Shown one piece after another: positions 11,201 to 21,431 of a DNA stretch of 64,000 nucleotides; positions within the stretch are counted from its first letter, which is position 1, and every line of letters starts with the position of its first letter. The DNA lies in the NCBI GenBank assembly GCA_021307315.1, contig JAJSPD010000005.1, forward strand, positions 62,001 through 126,000. Direction: 5' to 3'. This DNA is from Bisporella sp. PMI_857. Its lineage: Eukaryota > Ascomycota > Leotiomycetes > Helotiales > Helotiaceae. A program made the position numbers and the translations under genes. The notes under the pieces were generated by a model. The model was not told the origin of the DNA. It did no database searches and was given only the letters and a program-made list of their open reading frames with translations.

Positions 11201-11600
11201 TTGTGATGCTGCCATCTATCTTACTGTCTCTGCCGGATCAAGCTTTATTACCAATAACTGGGGGGATGGAATAGGCATGGAATTGATCTGGACTGGAATT
11301 ACAATGCATTCACCTTTCAGATTTAGTGTCAAATCTTCCGAAGGTCGAATTAGAGTTAACACCACATTCGACGGTAGTCTTCTTTCTATAGAAACCATGG
11401 ACAAAATACTTCGGCAATTTGAACAGGCGATTTTTCAGATTATAGAGTTTGATGGTGGGCAGACTTTGGAAGATATACATTTAGATGCAAATTGGGGAGA
11501 GGCATCCGTACTAATTCCGGCTGTTGAAGCTAAATCTACTAAAGATCGACGGTTTGCTGTGCAAAAATTGGATACAATCATCAGAATTAAGTCTATGTAA
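8226..11600 (+). CDS. Single-module NRPS, domain order A-T-C
   Basis: Intronless, 1124 residues. Adenylation domain (about 30-560): core A3 TSGSTGQPKG at 192-201, A5 YGPTEC at 323-328, A7 YRTGDLV, A8 in the GRKDNQVKIRGQRLEMGEVE region, and A10 Lys548. Thiolation domain: GGDSI with Ser611, the phosphopantetheine site. C-terminal condensation-type domain (about 660-1110): SHTCYDG at 799-805, which keeps the second catalytic His800 and Asp804 of HHxxxDG but has Ser for the first His. It activates one acid with ATP, tethers it, and condenses it onto a partner. The A-T-C order matches fungal enzymes such as those that decorate fumiquinazoline-type alkaloids. By hand the specificity residues read D-A-L-S-I-G-I-V-A-K, suggesting a small or aliphatic substrate (inference). 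No tailoring genes lie beside it. Confidence 0.9.
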   Translation: MDAPVNSTFSEHIIIQEESVPSPQDMQQILHWNRNIPKAVSALAHDLIQSRALSQPKLPAVCACDGDLNYGELDALASRLAYHLASQGVGPEVLVPLCFEKSMWIIVSMLAVLKAGGAFVSLDPTQPQSRLKHIIQQTQAKFMLASPKYAQLCGDIIPKVLIVDSSSTSDLEGTTSNITRPSPKNAAYVIFTSGSTGQPKGCVIEHEQLCTSSIHGGMAMGLENKPRMLQFVSYVFDACILEIMYTLIFGGCVCVPSDWDRMNNLAGVINKMQVTSAFFTPSLFRNMEFEDIGGLDTVILGGESVPEELINKWKTKVRLISIYGPTECTVAITALDYSSSKSGPGDLGKPFMGAWIVDQNDSDKLMRIGAVGELLIEGPIVGRGYLNDVIKTRQAFIPPPHWMEATGRQGHLYRTGDLVKYNKDGTMFFVGRKDNQVKIRGQRLEMGEVEHQLQKVFSTTTEVIVEVVTPATNTGSPTLIAFLRMAEKVGYLNWEKDGSFVVTSSTEQEVLRSLVTQAIASLSLALPAYAIPTFFIPVQTFPFSVSGKLDRKRLRNIAAELSITELDSFTGKKVHRPLKFLEQRLSVLWQALLGISNVEAEDNFFHLGGDSITAMKLVATARREGLSLTVAMILQNPVLAEMALCTSAVQALPLIEPYSLLSDELLSSVLEAAKLSKDQVEDAYPCSKHQDYFAAPTNRYLLQCVFFLPPSIDLARFMAAWGTVAAKHTIMRTRLVQTSDGRNFQVVIKGDIKWRYETSLERCLEKDKLDHIGFGDSITRFAIINDENSGKRFFVWTGSHTCYDGTSLPMLYTDLEHAFQNEVSPYQGLKFNQFIKHTLLVDQTPTESFWRTYLAGSKLSAPAHPFCVVPESHIVIPDVNLARNFDVPKTFKSEITISTMAEVAMAIVFARHLKSDEVVFSQYRTGRNIPLPGVEDMIAPAMTKIPHRFQMKAGRKIRDLLYSSQRDLNDMATFEHLGWESIRNLSEDTKAACDAAIYLTVSAGSSFITNNWGDGIGMELIWTGITMHSPFRFSVKSSEGRIRVNTTFDGSLLSIETMDKILRQFEQAIFQIIEFDGGQTLEDIHLDANWGEASVLIPAVEAKSTKDRRFAVQKLDTIIRIKSM

Positions 11601-12604
11601 CTGTTGGTACTAACAGTACCTACCCATATTCCTGCCTTAATCAAGAGCTTCAATCTCAATCTAGCATAATACATCCATTCTATTGTAGAGAACCTGGCTG
11701 TTGAGCTTTAAGGTGGTCATGTGCCTCGTTGCTGCCGAGGAAACCACGGCTGTCCGTGAAAATCCTGGCGCGGTCTCTGAGGAATCGCCAAGTGAATGTG
11801 AAGCCAAAATGTCATCCGTTACTCTCCCTATCCACTCCTAGCATATCGACCGAGTTCTTTTTCGGACTTTCATTATAACCGGAGAGCGGGGCCCCCAATT
11901 ACAGAACCATTCTTATATTAGAATATTCTTCATCAATTCTTTACTAAACAAGATATTGCTATGGTTTTCATTACATTTCTATATTCCGTGTCCGAAATTT
12001 GCTTTTGTTGCACATATTTGAGACTCACGTGATCCGACAAAGTCCCCGTGATAGCCCTTACTAAAAATCATCACTCTCGCATCTAGTTTGTTCCTATCTC
12101 AAATAATATTCTTTTCTAGATCTCGTGACAGTTTGCTATATGTACGTGTCTTCAACAAGAGCTGGCACAGTCTCTAAGGCACGTGCAGCTGAGTACCCTT
12201 TACGAGCTCAACCTGTTACATAAATGAATTCAAGTCAGATTCACTCCAGAATGAGGAGTAGTTCACTTAGCAACATGGCATTTCGTACCGGACTAATAAA
12301 GTGTTGGGAGAAAATTAATCAGCTAAGTGGTGGATTACGTTAACTTTAAGTGACTTAAACTTAGTCTAATTGAATTAGAGTTGAATTAGAGTTGAATTAG
12401 AGTTGAATTAGAGTTATAGCTTTTTTATTAGAGTTAGAATTTGAGTAAAGCCTAAAACTCTAAAGTTATACTCTAATTGTATACACTGGGGCGCACCGAA
12501 GAGTTATTTGAATTTGAATTGCGCTAGTGTCCATAAGTCTATTTGCAAATCTCACTGCTTTTCTATCTTGCTGAAAATTCTTCTAAGACTTGATAAAAAG
12601 AGGC
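11601..12604. other. Intergenic, no gene recognised
   Basis: About 1 kb between the NRPS stop and the next gene. It is AT-leaning in its second half and contains a short tandem repeat (12371-12414). Nothing else was recognised. Confidence 0.5.
12371..12414. repeat. Tandem repeat, 11-bp unit x4
   Basis: Four perfect copies of TGAATTAGAGT. Related degenerate pieces (TTAGAGTT, CTCTAATT) continue on both sides, so the array was probably longer once. Confidence 0.8.
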
Positions 12605-13699
12605 ATGACAGCAATAAATATGTTCGCCGAAACCGCAGCAGGCAAATCTCAAAGTGACACAAACGATAAGATAAAGGTCAGCACTGACGACGGCTCATCC
12701 CTCCAAGACCAATATGAGCCCTTGACTTCCAACATAGAAGTTCGTGAGCCTGCATGGGAGGTGCTCGAGGCTCAAAGCCCTGACTATCTCGCGTGTTACC
12801 AATGCAAGAGGCACCACCCCCTATCCGACATACAAAAATTTGCCCTGTCCAACGATCAGCCTTCCGCACTTACGCCGTGTATGAAATTGGATCAGAAGCA
12901 TCGCACCGCAAAATTCATACACCAAGACTTCCACTTCACAGTCTTCCGAATGGTCATGAAGCAGGATCGCCTAAAAAGGGACTGCACGGAGCTGTTAAAA
13001 CTTCTCTCGTACCGGAGTGGGGTTTTGATGGACGGATCGCAGGTCAAGCAAATTATTGCAACACCGAATATTGTAGAAGGCCGACTTTTGATGCGCGTGC
13101 AAATGGCTTACGTTGTTCCACCTACACGTGAGAGTAGATTATACTTGGCTAACAAAAATCATCTGAAATGTCCACACTCCAAAAGGTTTTCCTTAAACAA
13201 CAGAAACCTCGCTTGGAAGATCGTCAACAAGTTTGCGGCACTTGAGACTCTTCCAGAAGGCCGTCAGGAGATTCTCTCGAGCGTTGAGTGCAACATCTGC
13301 TTCACCAAGTTTCAGGCTGGTCTACAACGCTTCAAAGGAGATGGGACAATGCTGTTCATCACGAAGTGGCAAGATCTCGGTACAGGGCTTTCACCTATGG
13401 AGTCTGATATACCGCGTATCGTTGGACCTCCGCTCTATATACCTTTTGGAGGCATGGGTCAGAGATTGATATCGGAGCCATTGCAGTTTGAAGGCCAAGA
13501 CCTTGACCCATCGTCTGCTCTAACGTTAAAGGAAAGAGAAGACCAATTCAGGAAAAGCGAGTCAAAATATGCGCAGAAAAAAAGAGCCAACGACACTTTA
13601 TATTGGAGATGGTGGGGACGTCAAAATCTGTTTCCACATGAGTTCGCAAAGAAAGACGCTATGGCTTCTACGAAAAAGGCTACGAATGTAAGAATATAA
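12605..13699 (+). CDS. Uncharacterised fungal protein with Cys pairs
   Basis: Intronless, 364 residues from the first ATG (12605). I do not recognise a catalytic domain. The layout SPDYLACYQCKRHHPL near residue 75-90 and CNICFTKFQ near 230-240 resembles a widespread group of ascomycete proteins that pair an N-terminal F-box-like segment with Cys-rich, possibly metal-binding elements. Here a convincing F-box is not visible. The C-terminus is basic and polar (SESKYAQKKR). It could act as a substrate adaptor, but that is only by analogy. It sits alone behind the NRPS and is unlikely to belong to its pathway. Confidence 0.65.
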   Translation: MTAINMFAETAAGKSQSDTNDKIKVSTDDGSSLQDQYEPLTSNIEVREPAWEVLEAQSPDYLACYQCKRHHPLSDIQKFALSNDQPSALTPCMKLDQKHRTAKFIHQDFHFTVFRMVMKQDRLKRDCTELLKLLSYRSGVLMDGSQVKQIIATPNIVEGRLLMRVQMAYVVPPTRESRLYLANKNHLKCPHSKRFSLNNRNLAWKIVNKFAALETLPEGRQEILSSVECNICFTKFQAGLQRFKGDGTMLFITKWQDLGTGLSPMESDIPRIVGPPLYIPFGGMGQRLISEPLQFEGQDLDPSSALTLKEREDQFRKSESKYAQKKRANDTLYWRWWGRQNLFPHEFAKKDAMASTKKATNVRI

Positions 13700-14153
13700 G
13701 CGGTAAGGGCTGGGAACTCCTTTGGAGGCTTTTGTAAGATAGTAAATAAGAGTAAACAGATTTAATTTTATAGATCTTGTTGGAATCACTCTCATGAGTG
13801 ATATTCAGTTTGGTGGTTAGTCAGCATCATCTGTACGGCGCTTGCTCTATTGGATACCTGTATACTGGTGAAGTTGACTGATGATTGACTGGTTGAAATC
13901 GAGGAAGGAACTCAAGGCGTTATCTGATGAGAAAGAAGCTGGCAAACCAAATTGGACGTGTCCTATTGGCGAGGTTGCCTTTTAAGGAGAGTCTCCCACG
14001 CGTCAGGAGCGGCTGCAGCAGTCGAGAAGAGCGCTCTTGCCCCAAATCTTCTAACAGGAGCTTAATGGTGCACCTTCCTCCTCTTGCCGTAAAAGTAACT
14101 TATAAACCTGGCTTCCCCCTCTCCCCCAAATCTTTTTTTCTTCTTCATACAAA

Positions 14154-14339
14154 ATGGCCAACACTGAACAACAGGTACGTTCCCCCTTCACTCCCATAGT
14201 CGAGATCCTCGGATCCGTCTATCTCGCTCTCCAACTGGCGGCATTCGCCGCCAGATATTTCCCAGGTAACAACTTCTGCAGGTTTATCCTCCGGGGTGTC
14301 GGAGACAAGCCCTTGTCCTCTTCGGAGGATAAGGGTTAG
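14154..14339 (+). CDS. Possible small membrane protein or first exon
   Basis: A 61-residue frame starting MANTEQQ with a hydrophobic stretch (ILGSVYLALQLAAFAARYF) that could be one membrane helix. A TATAAA element at about 14100 precedes it. A consensus donor GTACGT sits seven codons in, and a convincing intron (GTGAGT..CTAAC..ATAG, about 14499-14565) lies downstream, so this may be the start of a spliced gene reaching about 14640. I could not settle an exon chain. Low confidence either way. Confidence 0.3.
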   Translation: MANTEQQVRSPFTPIVEILGSVYLALQLAAFAARYFPGNNFCRFILRGVGDKPLSSSEDKG

Positions 14340-15102
14340 TTGATGGCCCCTGGGCGTGATGACGGACGGCGTAAAGCCCTCCTGAGCGCGGCCAGCGAAG
14401 ACGACTTCACCTGTCCGTGGTGCTGGCTACGAACCTTCAGCATCTTCTGATGTCTGGAGAGCCAACGAAGTCGCGACGCTCGTCCTTCCTACATCGATTG
14501 TGAGTTTCACCGTGCCCTCTAGTTCCCGTTGACCTCTGCTAACTCTTCTTTATTAACAACATAGTCATTCTATTAGGGCTCATCCGACAACGAGAACTAC
14601 CATCTGATCACTGTCGCATCCACGTCGCTACTTGGTTAGTGAAGGGTCCTTGGTGCTGGATGCTCTTGCGTGTTGATGGGTGACTGGACAATTGTACAAC
14701 AATAGATGCATACCTCGCTTCCAATGCACTTTGAATCCCTGTACCAATTACGCTTGACTTTTGCAATGTGACACGTTAGTGACTTGCTGGAAGTACTCCA
14801 TGAAAATCACTGTCACCATGTCCTTACAGGTGGTGATGCATTGCCAGGCTGTTATTAATGCCAATGGAATGCATACAAAATATTAGAATTGAAGATTTTA
14901 CAATACTTCTACCACTCTGGTTCACCATATAAAATCGTAAGGCAGCGTGAGGATTGATTGGCCATAGCTCCTATAAGTGGAGTTACAAGGGTCCTCACTT
15001 TTGGTGCGCTTTACAATACTTTCGCATGCAACCTTCGTAGTATCTGCGAAATGTTTTGCTACAGACACCACCTATACTCATGGAAGGAGACGGCAATGTC
15101 GA
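14340..15102. other. Intergenic or unresolved exons
   Basis: About 760 bases. It contains the possible intron near 14499-14565 that hints at a small spliced transcript, but no coding chain could be fixed. Nothing else was seen. Confidence 0.35.
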
Positions 15103-16066
15103 TCAATCAAACTTATGAAAAGTAGGATAATGTTCCTCCAATGCCGCCTTCACAGCCTCCAAACACTCCCGTTTGCGATAAGTACCACCCTGCTCAGATG
15201 GCCAGCCATGCTCTCGAAAGATCCCCTGGAGCATGGGGATCATCCCGTCTTCGGATGGCGCAAAAGTGGTGTCAAATGCAATGACCTCCCGAGCGTTTAT
15301 GGGGATCCACTTGAGCTCTCGGAACTGCTTCTTCAGAAGCTCAAAGAAGTCTGTGATTGCCCAAGCTGGGGACTCGTGCCGCCACTCAATCTCGTTCTCG
15401 GGCACATGCTCATCCACATCCCAGGGGTCGACTGGCTCAATGAAAGAAGCATCGTCGTCTAAGTTGTGCCGATGGTCACCGCCCCCATCAGACTCTGGCC
15501 ACTAGTTAATCAGGGAGTCAGTAAATTCTCAGGGGTAATTTTAGGGGGAAGTGGCGGCGCAAGGACGAATGAGGGACGGAGCGTAGCGTAAAAGGGACAT
15601 CACATACGTGAACGACGCCGAACTCCGTGTCGAGAAGGAAGGTCTTGTTCTCCCTGTCGCCGTAGGTGAGGCCGACAACGTGGGCCGGCACATCATCGAG
15701 AGCACCTTCAGTCGTGACCTTGAGAGTTTCTCTGAGGCCACTCATGTCTACTCCAGCCTCGACTCCCCTGAGATCAGCTAGCGATTGCCAGTCCGCCCAA
15801 TAACAGTTGGCACTGCCGTGAGGAGGAGACCATTGGCCGTTGGGCGAGTTTTGACGAATGTAAGGCAGACTGCGGAGTAATACAATCACCTCGTCCGACT
15901 TCCCAAATAGTTGTCCAAATTCCGGTGAAACGGTGGGCCATCCTCCCTTTGGCGGCTCGATGATATCGGAATCCTCCATGTACAAGTCGACAAGGAAGCG
16001 GTAATAGTCGCGGAAGGCGCCGATTGTCGCCTCGCGAGAGTAGCTAATTTCGTCGAGATCAGGCAT
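15103..16066 (-). CDS. Conserved fungal hypothetical protein, two exons
   Basis: Exon 1 16066-15608 (153 codons) and exon 2 15501-15103, separated by a 106-bp intron (15502-15607, donor GTATGT). 285 residues. Splicing gives TEFGVVHWPESDGGG and restores a continuous frame to the stop. Segments such as FRDYYRFLVDLYMEDSDI, EPPKGGWPT and NEIEWRHESPAWAITDFFELL are of the kind found in a broadly distributed ascomycete family of unknown function, with a faint resemblance to SMI1/KNR4-type proteins. No signal peptide or membrane helix. No function is claimed; the spliced model itself is well supported because both halves belong to the same familiar layout. Confidence 0.75.
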
Positions 16067-16755
16067 TTTCAGGTGCTTGCTGATTTTTTTATGTTGACAG
16101 TTGAGGTTGACAGGTAATGACAGGGGGAGGTGTCAGATTTATGGGTCACCTTATCATATCTCAAAAGCCTGTGAAGAACCACATACAAAGTTGGCTGCCC
16201 CCATTCACGGTTCGTATCAACCTAGGAACAGATAAGTTGCATTTCTTTTTCCGCGAACACTATCTCCTTGCGTTTCCCTTCATCCCCATTCCTCAGCGCT
16301 AGTTCAACCTCCAACCTTCGTTATGACTGCCGCTCGAATCTTCCATACGTTCCACAGCAACACGACTATTGTACCTGCTGAGATCACTACACAGATCTCG
16401 AGTTATGTCGTTGCGGACGCTCGGCTGTCACCGCATTACAATGCTCGATGTTTGCATGTCGGTGGCTTTTCTCTTGGAGGAAGCTGGTCGTGAAGCAGCA
16501 CGGCGACACGTTGAGAGCGGCTCGGCTCGGCTGCCAATGAACGGTTCAGAGATTCTTCATGCTCGATAAAAAAAAACGTGAGAAAGTTAAAAGGAATTTG
16601 AAACGAACTGTTAGGTTTAGAAAAACCATGTCTCCATTTCAGTTATCAATCAATATAATGGTTCGCGGGCAGGCGGATCTTCAACCTCTTACCTCTCACC
16701 ACCCACCGCCACTCTCACTAAGCCATGACACAATTCCACTCAACTCCTCACGTCC
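16067..16755. other. Intergenic, no gene recognised
   Basis: About 690 bases between the hypothetical gene and the phosphatase stop. It includes a short poly-A run near 16567. No gene seen. Confidence 0.5.
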
Positions 16756-17409
16756 TTAGATATTTGCACCAATTGGGACAAGCATAAGGCCGTGCACCTT
16801 ATCATTTCGAACAGTGTAGCTCTTCCAACCAGCCTTTGGAAGATCAATCTCTGGTTCTTCTGTCAAGAACTTCATAAACACGCCATGCGTCACAATAACA
16901 ACATCTCTCTTCTCCTTATCATTCAATTGTTCATTTAGGTCTAGTAGGCTTCTCCTCACTCTCCTAGCCCGCTCATGCACTGCTTCGTCGTCTGCAGAAA
17001 ATATACCCTCTTTCGCTGGCCAAACCTCCCCCAAGCCATGGAAATTAAGCCCTGGGAAGGCCTTTTCCAATGTCTCACGGTCGGATCCGGTGTCACAGCG
17101 AAGCGCACTCCGCTCCTGCAAGTCTGGGTCGATTACAAGGCTTGCGCCGTTCTCGATACCGTATCCAGAACTAGGGTCGAAGTAGCGTTTGTCGAGGACG
17201 TTGGGAAATGCAGCAAGAGTGGTCTGGATGGCGCGTCGGAGAGGGGAGGTGATAATTATGCCAACGCGCGGGGAGTGAGGGAAAGTTTGATCAAGTTTTG
17301 CTGCTTGTTCAAAGCCGAGCGGGGTTAAGGAGGGGTCGAGCTGGGAGAAGTCTTTTGAGACATTGTGGACAGATTCGGCGTGGCGGATGATATGGATTTG
17401 AGACGCCAT
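16756..17409 (-). CDS. Histidine phosphatase, phosphoglycerate-mutase-like
   Basis: 217 residues from the ATG at 17409. A longer open frame runs upstream, but the family motif begins at residue 7 of the shorter form, so this start is chosen. The catalytic signature IIRHAESVHN gives Arg9-His10 (phospho-acceptor), SPLRRAIQT supplies the second Arg, and VIVTHGVFMKF the second His (His175). The length fits small fungal histidine phosphatases related to phosphoglycerate mutase and broad-range phosphatases. It removes phosphate through a phosphohistidine intermediate, probably in the cytosol. The substrate is unknown. It is divergent from the chromate transporter, with 239 bases between the two starts. 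Confidence 0.87.
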   Translation of the reverse strand: MASQIHIIRHAESVHNVSKDFSQLDPSLTPLGFEQAAKLDQTFPHSPRVGIIITSPLRRAIQTTLAAFPNVLDKRYFDPSSGYGIENGASLVIDPDLQERSALRCDTGSDRETLEKAFPGLNFHGLGEVWPAKEGIFSADDEAVHERARRVRRSLLDLNEQLNDKEKRDVVIVTHGVFMKFLTEEPEIDLPKAGWKSYTVRNDKVHGLMLVPIGANI

Positions 17410-17648
17410 GGGACTGTTGCAAAAGAGGTTGCTGAAATCGATGACGTCAAAAATCAGAGGTGAAATGGTCGCTTTTAGCTTATCTTGGTGCAACACGTGA
17501 AAGAACCCAGACTCTCTACTGGGTATTTCCCGACTCCATTGCACAGTGTTAGCAGCACGGACCACTTTCTGTGTCGTGAACGTACTCTCGAGATACAGGT
17601 CCATAAAACTTATTTTCAGTACTCTTCTGTCCCACTCAACTTGCAACA

Positions 17649-19481
17649 ATGCTCTTCCCAGCAATTGTTCCACGCCATGTATCCCGCCACCTCTCCCGCC
17701 TCCGGGATCTCGCACGCCAGTCTCCTGGCGAATCGCTCCAGGGAAACCACAATTCTCTTCCCAATCGGCTAGCTGACGTCTTTCTTCGCACTTGGGATCT
17801 CGGCTTTACAGCGTTTGGCGGCCCGCCAGTGCACTTCCAAATCCTGTATCAGAGATTTGTGGAGGGTAGAGGTGGAAAGCAGAAGTGGGTGGATGAGCAG
17901 ACTGTACGTTTCACAATTTCCTTATACTGAAGGATAACGAAGCAGAGGGGGCGTTATTTCATTTGGCAGGGGTTGTTTCTAGGTTAGGATCTAGGCTGAT
18001 AACCGAACCTCAGTATCAGGAACTGTTTGCAATATGCCAAGGCCTCCCTGGACCTGGAAGCACGAAGATGATTTTCTGCCTTACATTGCTACACGCGGGA
18101 TTCATCCCGGCTCTGTTTGTTTTCTTGATCTGGAGGTGCGTATTGTGACTTTCTTCGCCTAAAACTTGCGCTATCGGCCCTAATGAGGAAGCTCACAAGT
18201 ACTTATACAGTCTTCCTGGAGCAATTGCCATGTATGGCCTTTCTCTGGGTGTCCAGCGTATCAATGAAACTCTTCCCATGCCAGTCTATGCCCTTCTCTC
18301 TGGGCTCAATGCCTCGACTGTCGGCATAGTTGCGCTAGCCGCCGTGCAACTGGCCGAGAAAGCGATCAGAGACAAGCTTACCCGTATCCTGGTACTTCTT
18401 GGAGCTTGCGCCGGTCTGTGTTACAATGCATTGTGGTTCTTCCCGCTGCTCATGCTCCTCGGCGGTCTTGCGAGCGCCGTCTGGGATGGCTGGATGAGCC
18501 AAAAGATTGGCAAGGTGAGGGTAATGCTGAAACGAAGAGAGCAGGATCCAGAAACCATGGTAGAGGAGGCTGGTACTGCTAATGGTGTGCAGCTCCAGGA
18601 CAGAGCAGAGAGCCAGAACAGTATGCATAGACGGGCTGTCGCTGTGGGCTCGCTCCAGCCTGGCCATTCCGCAGCTGCTTTGCAGCAACCTTCTGCGGGC
18701 GGCTCGCAGCTACAGACGGAGCCAGCTGCGGCAGAGGTTACCTTAGACCATATGATCCGCATCAAGGTTGGTGTCGTAATTACTGTTCTATTTTTTGGTA
18801 CTCATATCCTATTCAATCTGTATATTGTTGAAGTCGCTAATCTGGATCACAGCTTCCTTTATCGGCATTCTTGTGGCTCGGGGCGTTATAAGTGCGCCGC
18901 CACTCGCTCTTGATCTCTTCGCCAACATGTACTTGGCCGGCACAATCATCTTTGGTGGCGGCCCAGTGGTTATTCCTCTCCTCCGTTCATACGTTGTCGA
19001 TCCTGGCTGGGTCTCTAGCCGCGACTTTCTTCTCGGACTCGCCATTATCCAGGCCTTCCCTGGTCCTAACTTTAATTTTGCTGTCTACCTGAGCGCACTT
19101 GCATTGCAACATTCTCAGTTCCCGACTATCCTTGGCGCATTCCTTGGCTTCGTTGGTATTTTCCTCCCTGGAGTCACATTGGCGGTTGCAGTGCAGAGCG
19201 TCTGGCGAGTGCTACGGAAGAAGAATTGGGTAGTAGATCTGCTTCGAGGAGTGAATGCGACAGCAGTGGGATTAGTGTTTACGGCCGTTTACAGGTTGTG
19301 GGAGATTGGCTATCTCACGCCAAAAGATAGTCGCGGGCAGAGTTTGGCAAAAGAGCCATGGTGGGTTGTTGTTACTGCAGTCACATACGCGGAGAGTGCT
19401 TGGTTCAAAGTTCCCCCAGCTTTTGCCATTGTGGTAGGCGGTGTGTTAGGGCTTGGTTGGTACGGCGCAGTTGGGCAATGA
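17649..19481 (+). CDS. Chromate ion transporter (CHR family)
   Basis: Four exons: 17649-17903, 18014-18135, 18211-18770, 18853-19481, giving 521 residues with all splice phases closing. Introns are 110, 75 and 82 bp. The N-terminal half has FTAFGGPPVHFQIL and FAICQGLPGPGSTKM; the C-terminal half has a second copy, IIFGGGPVVIPLL and AIIQAFPGPNFNFAVYL. This two-fold repeat is the hallmark of long-chain CHR transporters, membrane proteins that export chromate or exchange it for other oxyanions. A polar linker of about 100 residues (rich in Ala, Gln and Ser) separates the halves. The third donor site is chosen as G|GTGTCG because only that keeps the frame. It shares its promoter region with the histidine phosphatase. 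Confidence 0.88.
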
Positions 19482-21431
19482 AAATCACTGGTCACGCGAA
19501 GCCTGATCTGTAGCATATCATGTCAAGACCAGACAAAGAAGGGGAAAGAGCCAAACCAGGTCCCTGATGCTTCGGACCGTAAGGCTCCTGTTTTGGCACC
19601 TGGTTATCTTTAATGGAACAACAGCTTGTAAAATTACCGCATTCCAGGATAGCTGAACTAGGAGTCTTCACCACATATCCCTTTCCCAAATGTCTGTCAA
19701 AGCAAGCCGGATTATGGAGAAAGATATTGCAATGGATAAGCCACCACCCTTTCTCTATCACGCCACCTCCACTCCCTGTCAGTATCATAGGTTGACTAGC
19801 TCAAACATAAGGAGGAAAGTTTTGTAGAGAACCAAACGCTACGTTGGTAGAGAAGTATGGCAAGTGTAAAGAGATTATTTGGAGTAGAGCCTTTGGCACA
19901 ATCCGAATATCACACGAAGGCTGTACTTTGACACGGCAAAAGGCCCCTTGCTTCTTCTACTCACTCTCATGGCCCAGATCCCCCTCTTCTTTTCGATGCA
20001 TTCCATACTCATCCACAAACACGCCCAACTCACCATCTTACATTGTGATTATTCCAAACTTTTGAACTTCCCATTATGCCAGCATCATCGAGTGACCAAA
20101 AGCGACTTTATTCTTTTAACCCGAGAAAGCTGAATGAACATTTCGCTGCATAATAGTAATAAGATTAGAACACTCGCCTTAGTTAAAAGTCATACTAGCG
20201 CAGTGGTTCGCGCTCGCTATCCGTGCGTAACATTCTTTTATAAGTATTAGCTTGGCTGTTTTTAGTACGTAGAATACAGTTTGACGATTGCATACTCCCA
20301 GCTAGTTCGATTATCCTTTTATCAGATATCCCCTCAGTACTTTGAGCAAAGCACTTGAAAGCGGTCAATGCCTGAAGAGCAGTCACCAGGGACCGTAGAT
20401 GCAAGCGACTGCCTTGGATCAGGCAGGTTTACCGCACAAGGAAACACAGGCGGGAGACCCTGATAGACCATAGAGATCTTTCTGAAGAGAATCTATCAGA
20501 TTTGGAATATGATGTGCCGAGGGCCGAAAAACGGGGATTTGAACCTGGAAACCGAATCTTTAGATTCAGTCGAAGAGGTAAACTGAGAAGGCGAATCCCC
20601 GGATTTGGGTAGTAAAGAGCTTGATTCAGGAAACAAACTAGATTCGCGCTCTGACGATTGGAATAAAAATTGTTGTAGACGAGAAAGATTGAGAAACAAG
20701 CCTACTAAGTGCGAGCTAATGTTTGCGAAAACATCTCCGCGGTTCAAGAGTTACTACTGAATCAAAGGGCATAAAAGGAGTGTAAAGGGGATAGGGCGGG
20801 AATGGTCTCGGCAGACGAACTTGGATGTACACATTATTCAAAACACTATAATTACTTTCGCTAAGCGTATTCTTCAATTTTTGTCTAGATTGTACAGCTC
20901 TTTTTCGTTGTGACGGGCTAGCAGTAATTTGCTTAATTAACTATTACTGTATATAATGAAAAGATCAACGTAAGGAGAGAAAGAGGCTTTGCAAGTGTTA
21001 CGAACACTATAGTCGACTTGTAGCGGGACCGGCCGGTCCGCAATAGGTTCTATATACGATTACTTCGAGTCAGGCCAACGACAGTTGTCACATAGTCACG
21101 TCCATCCGAGTACCCTTAGTACCGGTCCAACCTGTCATATTCGCAGCTTTAAACAACGATATTTATTAAGCATTTTCTACGATTTCAGCCCAGTTCAGAA
21201 TCTCATAACTTATTATGTTTATTTAATCTTTTTTAAAGCACTTGCAGTAAATCCGCTTGCAAAGGGTTCAACAGGGATGTAAAGACTTAAAAGCAGGGTG
21301 GTCCTATTCAAGATTACAGACACTAATCCCCACCGTGCCGAGGAGCATCGGACTTCTCTATCCTTAACCTTAACTCTGATATATCCATCCGAGTTCTAAT
21401 CTGTCTTAATGTAATGTGCGCAATTTACCTG
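19482..21431. other. Intergenic, no gene recognised
   Basis: About 1.95 kb. Only short unsupported frames. It contains a 14-bp perfect palindrome (21026-21039). A GGTTCAAATCC-like box on the minus strand near 20535 does not fold into a tRNA. Confidence 0.5.
21026..21039. promoter_or_regulatory. 14-bp perfect palindrome
   Basis: GGACCGGCCGGTCC is its own reverse complement and contains CGG/CCG triplets, the half sites of Zn2Cys6 regulators. It lies about 390 bases beyond the stop of the HET gene and far from any start codon, so a promoter role is doubtful. Confidence 0.25.

Noticed and set aside
16756..17715. 319-residue start for the histidine phosphatase
   Set aside because: The extra N-terminus has no family similarity and runs into the divergent promoter; the family motif begins directly after the ATG at 17409.
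20520..20560. tRNA gene on the minus strand, from a GGTTCAAATCC-like box
   Set aside because: The flanking arms do not pair into T-arm or acceptor stems, and no A box lies at the right distance.
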